In this document: one piece after another, positions 58,028-64,000 of the stretch
Layout: every line of letters starts with the position of its first letter
Position numbering within the stretch: the stretch's first letter is position 1
Assembly (NCBI GenBank): GCA_021399435.1
Contig: JAJTUP010000011.1
Span: 806,001 to 870,000, forward strand
Length of the DNA stretch: 64,000 nt
Origin: Diaporthe sp. PMI_573
Taxonomy: Eukaryota; Ascomycota; Sordariomycetes; Diaporthales; Diaporthaceae
Direction of reading: 5' to 3'
Made by a program: the position numbers and the translations under genes
Notes under the pieces: generated by a model
Seen by the model: the letters and a program-made list of their open reading frames with translations, nothing else
What the model was told of the DNA's origin: nothing
Database searches by the model: none

Positions 58028-58571
58028 TTAGTCGAGATCAAATTCGCACGTCACACCGTGGTCTCGAGGTCCGCAACGGCCACCCGAACCTTCCAAGACC
58101 GCTACCTGGTCGTTATACGCCATAGATGCACCATCCAGCCCGTTCACGCTACTATCGTATCCCTCGCCATTCGTTACAATCAGCTCATGGTTGAGACCTG
58201 TATCAGACGTAGACAGGTGGGTGGCAGGATCAGCCGAGCAAGGCGTTTGGAGCGGATTAACTTCGTCCCAGCCGCTCAGGTCGCTGTTCGGCGTGCAGAT
58301 GCGGACCTAGAATCGTCGTTAGTGCCGGTAACGCCGCTGTCTTGAACAATCATGCCTCTCAATGAGGGCAAGCGGTAATGACATTACTCACCCAGGGCTG
58401 ACCGTTGGCGTAGCTGGAGTCGCGGATGGAAGTGTAGTGGACTACAAACTTATTCGTTGTGGGATTGAAGGCATGTTGGTCCGCGTTGCACTCGAAAATA
58501 GCGGCTGCTGTGCCGGCGTGTAACGCAAGGCTAGCCAGCACGGTCAGAGGAAGAGAAATTGAATACATCAT
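58028..58571 (-). CDS. Small secreted cysteine-containing protein
   Basis: Exons 58571-58392 and 58306-58028, with an 85-nt GTGAGT..TCTAG intron, give 152 aa. A signal peptide (MMYSISLPLTVLASLALHAG, then TAAA) precedes IFECNADQHAFNPTTNKFVV. The splice joins SYANGQPW|VRICTPNSDLSGWDE. Later parts include PLQTPCSADPATHL, LNHELIVTNGEGYDSS and GRCGPRDHGVTCEFDLD. Five cysteines lie in the mature part, an odd number. I do not recognise the family. It could be a secreted effector-like or surface protein. A plus-strand 126-aa frame over exon 2 is antisense noise. Confidence 0.75.
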
Positions 58572-59647
58572 GATGATGATAGTAGTGACGTTGAAGTGGA
58601 TGTTGAGTATCAGATCTTCTGAGTTCCCGATTCTGATTTGAAAGGATGCCTGTGGATTGATGCGTACTTCCCCTGATGGATTGGAATAATTACGCGCCTT
58701 TATAGGAAATCGGAGGTCCCGCTTCATCAGACCTTGCCCGCCGTCCAAAGTATCGCCATCTTGATGCCTCAAGTCACACTGAACTTACATATCATTCTAA
58801 GCTCATGGTCTCGGGGTTGGAACTAGTGCGGCGTGCAGACATGAACGACGTGAATACAGTTCAGTATATGCGGATCATGTCTATCATTGTGCCGCTGCGC
58901 CGCGTGTCACGTAAACTAAAAGAAGTAACTGTTGCTGTACTTTGTATGATTCAAAGCGCAAGCCGTACCACCCCCCACCCCCACCCCCCAAGAAGAAAAC
59001 AAAGAATTACTGATAGCGGGAAAATAGGTGACTCCAAATGGATAAGTGCTGGCGAAGATTCGTTCATGAACCAATAGTATCAGTTTTGGTGGTGATCAAT
59101 AAGTAGGAATCGGCGATATCAAGAAGACCAGGCTTCAGCCGTGAAACTACCTAACTTGCACGACCCAAGGAAGAAAAGGAATGCCGGATGTGATGTGCTT
59201 GAGCTGACCTCCGCCATGGCGATCTATTGCCAACCTTGATACTACTTAACCGAGCTGACTCACCATTCTTCATTCTGACGTTAGATTTCAGCATTACTCT
59301 TTGTCTCGGCAGTAACCTCGCTCAAGACAAGCGTTTCTAAACACACGGACGAGGGCATCAACTTCTGAGGGATCAAAATATGTCTGAACGCTGAATTCAT
59401 CTCAATCTCTGAGCAAACCAACCAACAGCTCACGGAAAAGCCTCGTCTGCCTCATCATTGCGCCTTGGGCAGTCTTTCGTCTCGCCTGCTTTCCCTGTCT
59501 ACTTTTTCACGTAAACATGTGGACATCGCCCGCACGTAGAGATGAATTCGAAGGGCGTACCGAGTTTCAACGCATAGGCCAGGATTCCAATGCCCACAGA
59601 AACCGAGAATTAAGATTAAGTCACTAAGAAGGTTATATAGATACGAA
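58572..59647. other. Intergenic region
   Basis: No supported gene. A C-rich run of ACCCCC-like units lies near 58.97-58.99 kb. The right end is the 3' side of the rhamnosidase gene. Confidence 0.5.
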
Positions 59648-62600
59648 CTAGACGGCGACAGTGCTGTTGAAGATGTGCGTCCCAGATGGCACTGTATAGA
59701 TAGCCCAGCCATCTTCATTTCTGACAAGCTCAGCACGCTGCGAGGCTTGCACGTCACCACCACCATCCGCCGGCACGCGAACCTCAGCCCTGGTATTGCA
59801 AGGCACCGTGACCGTCAACCCGAATTCGCCACCACCCGTCCTGCGCCACTCACTACGGGCCTCCCCCCAAAGAGTCTCGTACGTCCCAGCAGCACTGTCA
59901 AGATCCCCAACTGGCGTGGGCTGGAAGACAAGCCCGTCCGCCCACGCCTCAGTGAGCGTGCCGAGGCCTGTCGGTTGGATCCCCGCGACGGAAGCGTGGA
60001 ACCACTCGTCCACCTGCGCGAGGATCATGTGGTTCCTGGACGCGCTGCGGTCCCAGTTTTCTCCCACGGTCGTCATCCCGTCCGGGTTGGTCGGCGTGGA
60101 CGCCATGAAGTACCCGTAGCTGGGGTAGTCGTCCTGCTGCAGCGCATCCCAGAGCACGTTGTCGCGCCTGCCCACCGTCAGCGCCCGTACCACGGGGCCC
60201 AAGCCCAGATGGCCTGCGCTGAAGTGTGGCCCGGCGCCGTCGGCTGATGGGTATGACTGTGCCAGCTCGACTAGTGCGTCGAGGACCTGGGCCCTGCGTT
60301 CCTCTGGGACGAGTCCCGCGTCTAGGGCGAGGGCCTGCGTCGCCTGTGTCCCGTTGCTGCTGGTGCCGTTGTTGCTACCTGTGTTGGTGTATAGGCCGCG
60401 GGCGTCGTCCCAGAAGGCGTCATTGAAGGCGTCGCGGATCTCGCCGGCCAGGGCAGCGTAGCTCTGCGCGTCGTCCGCGCGGCCGGTGAGGTTTGCCATG
60501 CGGGCCATGGCCTTGATGGTGAGGTAGTAACCCCAAGTGCCCGTGATGCGGCCCGAGGTCGAGTTGTCGGCGGCCACCCAATCAGCTAGGGCGGCGTCAA
60601 CGATGTATCCGTCTTGCACCTTCTCGCGCTGGATGTACCTGACGAAGTCCGTCATTTGGTCGTAGTGCGCCTCCATCAACGTCGTGTCGCCGTAGAGGTC
60701 GTGCAGCAGCGACGGGACGAGAACGATCGCGTTGCCCCAGTTGATCTCGTCGCCGAAGCGGTCTTGGTATCCCCAATCGTATACAGGTGTCTTGAGTGCG
60801 ACGTTGCCGGCCATAGGGGTGTTTGCGATGGACTGGCCTTCGACCAAGTGCCGCATGTTGGTGCGGAGGAAGGCGCCGAATTGGAAGTTGCGGAAGAGGG
60901 CGCCCATGGGCATGGTGTAGTCGGCCGGGTATGAGAGCTTCTCGCGGCCGGGGCAGTCGGTCAGAACGGACATTATGTTACTTGCAAACGAGTACCGCGC
61001 CATCTTGTGGATGCGGTTGACCCGAGCATTGGACGAGGTGAAAGTACCGGCGACAGGGACCTTTGCCTGCAGGCGCAGCCCCGTGATCAGCTCCGGACCT
61101 GGCTCGAAGTCGGCGGGCAGCCCGGTGACCTGGACCCACTGCATGCCGAAGTAGTTGAACTCGGGGTGCCAGGACTCGCCGCCAGCGCGGCCGGCGGTCG
61201 TATAAGTATAGAACAGATCAGTGCCGCGCGACCCGGGTCCCAGGGACGACTGCTCAACAGTCCCGTTGGCGTTGAGGGACTCGGCGGGCGCCACCTTGAC
61301 GACGACGCCTGCGGGTAGCTCAGGGAGCGTGAGAAGGGCCCAGCCGGCGAAGTTCTGGCCAAAGTCGAACACCCACGTGCCCGGGGTTGGGTTGGTGACC
61401 GACACTGGGGTGAGGCGCTCGTGGACCGTGACGGGCTCCGCGGCTCGGGCGACCAGCTTCGTGGCTAAGTTCGGCGGAGGCGCGATGCCGGCTGCGATCC
61501 AGCTGGTCGAGTTGAGGTTGGCACCGGGACGATCCCAGCCGGACTGTTCGCGGCGAGCGTCGAAATCTGAGCCTGAATACCAGTTGTCGAGGACCAAGGG
61601 CCCAAGTGTGGTGCGCCAGGAGCGGTCGGTCACGATGAGGGTTGTAGTGTTATCGCTGTAAGTGATCTCGAGACGACCGATGAGGCGTGGGGTTACCGCA
61701 GCGCCGGCTGAAGCATCGCTGGCGGCGATGTTGTTGCCAGACCCGGTGACCTTTACCCCGGCTGTATGTGCGAGTGTGAGGCCGGGTGTAAAGGTTATCG
61801 AGGCGGTGCTGTTGTCAATGGCGGTAATGGTTCGCGATTCGAGATTATCGCCACCGCCACCGGTGTCGATGTTAATGGTACCGCCCAAGTGGTACCCGGT
61901 GACATTACTGAGTCTCACAGCCGTGCTGCCAGCCTGTACGTCCGCGGCTAGGGTTCCGTTTCCTTTGAGCTGGCTCTGCCACCACGAGTAAGGAGCGTTA
62001 CGGCCGACGGCAGGGTTCGTGACGCTCCGACGGACATAGGCCGGGCCGTTGCCAACACGGACACCGATGGCATTAGCCGAGGAACGCAGGAACTCTCTGA
62101 TATCGTACGTGCGGTATTCGCTTGAGAGCTGGTAGTTAGAGTAGCCCGGGGCGAGAACTTCTTCTGTGATGTCTTCTCCGTTCACGGTGACGTGATGCAA
62201 CCCGACACCTGATAGGTAAAGGCGGGCATCAGCAACTTCTTTGCCGTTGGCAATATCGAATTGGCGAGCGAAAAGCGGCAATGGCTGGTTGTCTGTACGA
62301 TCAGGATAGTCAATCCAGCGAGCATCGCCCCAGTCAGCCTGATCAAGTAAGCCTATGGTCCACGTCGACGGCGCCGACCAGCCTGAGGGCTCTCCGAGAG
62401 CGTCCCAGACCTGAACCCGCCAAGCAACATTGTCCCTGGACCCGAGCTCATGCCCGAAGCGCAAGTGTTGCTGTTCGCCCTCGATCCTTCCGCTCTCCCA
62501 GATCAGCCGGCCGGCTTCTAGGTCGGCGGCGGTGGCGGCTGCCTGCACATTGTAGGCAGTCTGTCGGTCGCCGGGGCAGATGAGCTCGGCGCAGTCACCG

Positions 62601-62770
62601 GTTTGTTGAAGCTTCCACGCAAGGGTAGGATGGGGATTGTCGAGGCCCAAGGGATTGTCAAAACGCCCGTCAACACTAAGCTGGACGACCTCGACCGCGC
62701 CTGGGGAAGATGCTGCAGACGGCCGTGCCAGAATGGGCAAGGACGCGACGAGAATATTTGGATACCGCAT
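59648..62770 (-). CDS. GH78 alpha-L-rhamnosidase with extra beta-rich insert
   Basis: A single intronless frame of 1040 aa. The N-terminus (MRYPNILVASLPILARPSAA) is a weak signal peptide. Parts in order: a fibronectin-like N domain (to about residue 145, ending WTIGLLDQADWGDARWI), a rhamnosidase N-terminal domain (ARLYLSGVGLHHVTVNGEDI, then LAPGYSNYQ), an inserted module at about 270-355 (STAVRLSNVTGYHLGGTINI ... TAIDNSTASITFTPGLTLAH), a beta domain, and the helical catalytic barrel with SVLTDCPGREKLSYPADY (probable general acid Asp) and TTVGENWDRSASRNHMI (probable base Glu), then a C-terminal beta domain. It should release terminal L-rhamnose from plant glycosides or pectin side chains. Lack of introns and the insert are unusual next to its multi-exon neighbours. 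Confidence 0.9.
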   Translation of the reverse strand: MRYPNILVASLPILARPSAASSPGAVEVVQLSVDGRFDNPLGLDNPHPTLAWKLQQTGDCAELICPGDRQTAYNVQAAATAADLEAGRLIWESGRIEGEQQHLRFGHELGSRDNVAWRVQVWDALGEPSGWSAPSTWTIGLLDQADWGDARWIDYPDRTDNQPLPLFARQFDIANGKEVADARLYLSGVGLHHVTVNGEDITEEVLAPGYSNYQLSSEYRTYDIREFLRSSANAIGVRVGNGPAYVRRSVTNPAVGRNAPYSWWQSQLKGNGTLAADVQAGSTAVRLSNVTGYHLGGTINIDTGGGGDNLESRTITAIDNSTASITFTPGLTLAHTAGVKVTGSGNNIAASDASAGAAVTPRLIGRLEITYSDNTTTLIVTDRSWRTTLGPLVLDNWYSGSDFDARREQSGWDRPGANLNSTSWIAAGIAPPPNLATKLVARAAEPVTVHERLTPVSVTNPTPGTWVFDFGQNFAGWALLTLPELPAGVVVKVAPAESLNANGTVEQSSLGPGSRGTDLFYTYTTAGRAGGESWHPEFNYFGMQWVQVTGLPADFEPGPELITGLRLQAKVPVAGTFTSSNARVNRIHKMARYSFASNIMSVLTDCPGREKLSYPADYTMPMGALFRNFQFGAFLRTNMRHLVEGQSIANTPMAGNVALKTPVYDWGYQDRFGDEINWGNAIVLVPSLLHDLYGDTTLMEAHYDQMTDFVRYIQREKVQDGYIVDAALADWVAADNSTSGRITGTWGYYLTIKAMARMANLTGRADDAQSYAALAGEIRDAFNDAFWDDARGLYTNTGSNNGTSSNGTQATQALALDAGLVPEERRAQVLDALVELAQSYPSADGAGPHFSAGHLGLGPVVRALTVGRRDNVLWDALQQDDYPSYGYFMASTPTNPDGMTTVGENWDRSASRNHMILAQVDEWFHASVAGIQPTGLGTLTEAWADGLVFQPTPVGDLDSAAGTYETLWGEARSEWRRTGGGEFGLTVTVPCNTRAEVRVPADGGGDVQASQRAELVRNEDGWAIYTVPSGTHIFNSTVAV

Positions 62771-64000
62771 CGTGAGCCCTTGACACTAGGCTAGAGTGTG
62801 ACAGATGCTAGTATTATTCACAGTCAGACTCAAAGCGAGCCATGGGCGGATTTAGCGCTCATCTTATAACGAAACCCAGCCAGCAGCAGAGGTCACGGCA
62901 ACGTCGAACCTGGTCGGTACCAAGATGAATTAAGCATCCCGCTCCGCTTTAACGAACAACAACATGTTGGCTGATGCTCTGGGCCGTCTGACAAATTGGT
63001 CGTGAAGGACGGTGAAGGCAAGGCGAACAAATCTCGGCTCTCGCTTGATTCATTGCCCGATGTTCTCCTCCAGACCGAGTCTATGGCTCTGGCGTCGGGT
63101 GATCTGGCAGCAGAAGTATGGACTATCCCCCCTATATACGTCTGCCAAGAACCGAAATGGTGCCGGTCAGAGCCACAGCGGAGATTGGCCTCTGATTCAT
63201 ATGGGTAATTGGAGCTACTCGCGCACTATCTGACGTGACTGTGAGTCTGGGGTACAGGGCGGGGAAGGTAGGGGGAAGGTCGGGGGACGGTAACAGGCCG
63301 ACGACCTCCTAGCTCTATACGCGTATTGAACTATGCTATGGTAATATTTGAATACGCGTATCCCATTTGTTGCTACGGAGAGATGGGGGAGGGGCCGGCA
63401 AATCATTACCGAGAACTCCAGTAATACCCCCGCAGTCTGCCTGATCATGAGTCGTTGGAGCATGTAAAGGGCCGAATCTCGGGTTCGGTTTCTAAGTCGC
63501 CACAATTCCCCAGAAGGCTGAGCTGATGGCCTCTGCTGATCAGGAGACTCAGACTCGTCAGGCTACCTGCGAAGCCGTCACTAACACGGGCCAGATCGTC
63601 TTGGCCGCTCTACCGAGGATACAGGCTTTCTGCATTGTACCGGTACTGGTGCAGTGGGATCATACCCATGCACGCCTCCAAAGCTTCAATTTTGAGGAAT
63701 ATGAGAGATTGATATCCTAACAAGGCCATCAGCACCGGTAAGCAATACTCCATGGATCCTTTCCGGAGCCGATTTAATACTACCGGGCTGGCACCGTACT
63801 CCGGAACGGCCATGGTCGGGGCCGGATCGGCTCTCTCTCGACTGTGCCACATGGTTCCTGTCAGCCTCAGCCACTCCATGCTGAAGGACGCGGAAAAGGC
63901 CAGGCCGACACTTTGGGCCTGCCGATAGAACCTATATTTAGCACCTGTTGTGAAATCAAGCAAAGTGCCGCCTCATTTCTGGCCGCCTTCGTCCTACTTT
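62771..64000. other. Non-coding end of the window
   Basis: No supported gene. The left part is the promoter of the rhamnosidase gene. Small frames further right have no domain. A gene could begin beyond the window edge. Confidence 0.45.
63317..63361. repeat. 11-bp inverted repeat with ACGCGT cores
   Basis: ATACGCGTATT at 63317-63327 and its exact reverse complement AATACGCGTAT at 63351-63361, 23 bp apart. Each arm is itself nearly palindromic around ACGCGT, the MCB core bound by MBF-type factors in fungi. No gene is seen beside it. Confidence 0.6.

Noticed and set aside
1..64000. CRISPR arrays, rRNA genes, bacterial operons or prophage
   Set aside because: No direct-repeat and spacer pattern and no rRNA sequence. 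Genes have spliceosomal introns and fungal families throughout.

Overview
The window looks like nuclear DNA of a filamentous ascomycete (Pezizomycotina, probably a Sordariomycete; I cannot name a genus). The reasons are short GT..AG introns of about 47-230 nt, fungal-only families (CFEM, WSC, RTA1, DUF1996, DUF6594, fungal intradiol dioxygenase), many secreted proteins, and relic genes broken by C-to-T or G-to-A stops as expected from repeat-induced point mutation (RIP). I see no rRNA, tRNA, CRISPR or bacterial operon structure. Gene models were spliced by hand; every multi-exon model given as complete keeps frame across its junctions.

Region 1 (1-11.7 kb) is gene-poor and decayed. It holds an intact CFEM cell-surface protein, a doubly truncated MFS transporter fragment, a broken DUF6594 membrane protein, and a 941-bp AT-rich transposon remnant with perfect 59-bp terminal inverted repeats and a TA duplication. 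An intact intronless FAD monooxygenase follows, then a retropepsin-like pseudogene with four premature in-frame stops and no frameshift, and a possible small secreted peptide.

Region 2 (11.7-26.2 kb) has long non-coding stretches. It holds a WSC-domain membrane sensor-like gene and, 5.6 kb away and divergent, a mitochondrial enoyl-CoA hydratase of the methylglutaconyl-CoA hydratase type, followed by a mitochondrial LEA-like protein.

Region 3 (26.9-41 kb) carries a secreted BBE-type FAD oxidase, an RTA1 membrane protein, a secreted intradiol dioxygenase, a conserved Nup37-like protein followed in the same frame by a second ORF after a single TAG, and an acyltransferase-3 membrane enzyme whose first exon I could not find.

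Region 4 (44-64 kb) holds a secreted DUF1996 protein, a D-2-hydroxyacid dehydrogenase convergent with a tandem two-domain GFA protein, a Thr-rich secreted repeat protein, a GMC oxidoreductase divergent from an NCS1 nucleobase-type permease, two small secreted proteins, and a large intronless GH78 alpha-L-rhamnosidase.

Functionally this is a mixture of saprotrophic or host-interaction surface genes and ordinary metabolism. The oxidases and oxygenases are too far apart and too mixed with housekeeping genes to call a biosynthetic cluster. I did not find a convincing new multi-gene system. The best leads are the TIR element, the stop-only RIP pseudogene, the tandem GFA protein, the TAG-separated ORF pair and the unusual GH78 insertion.
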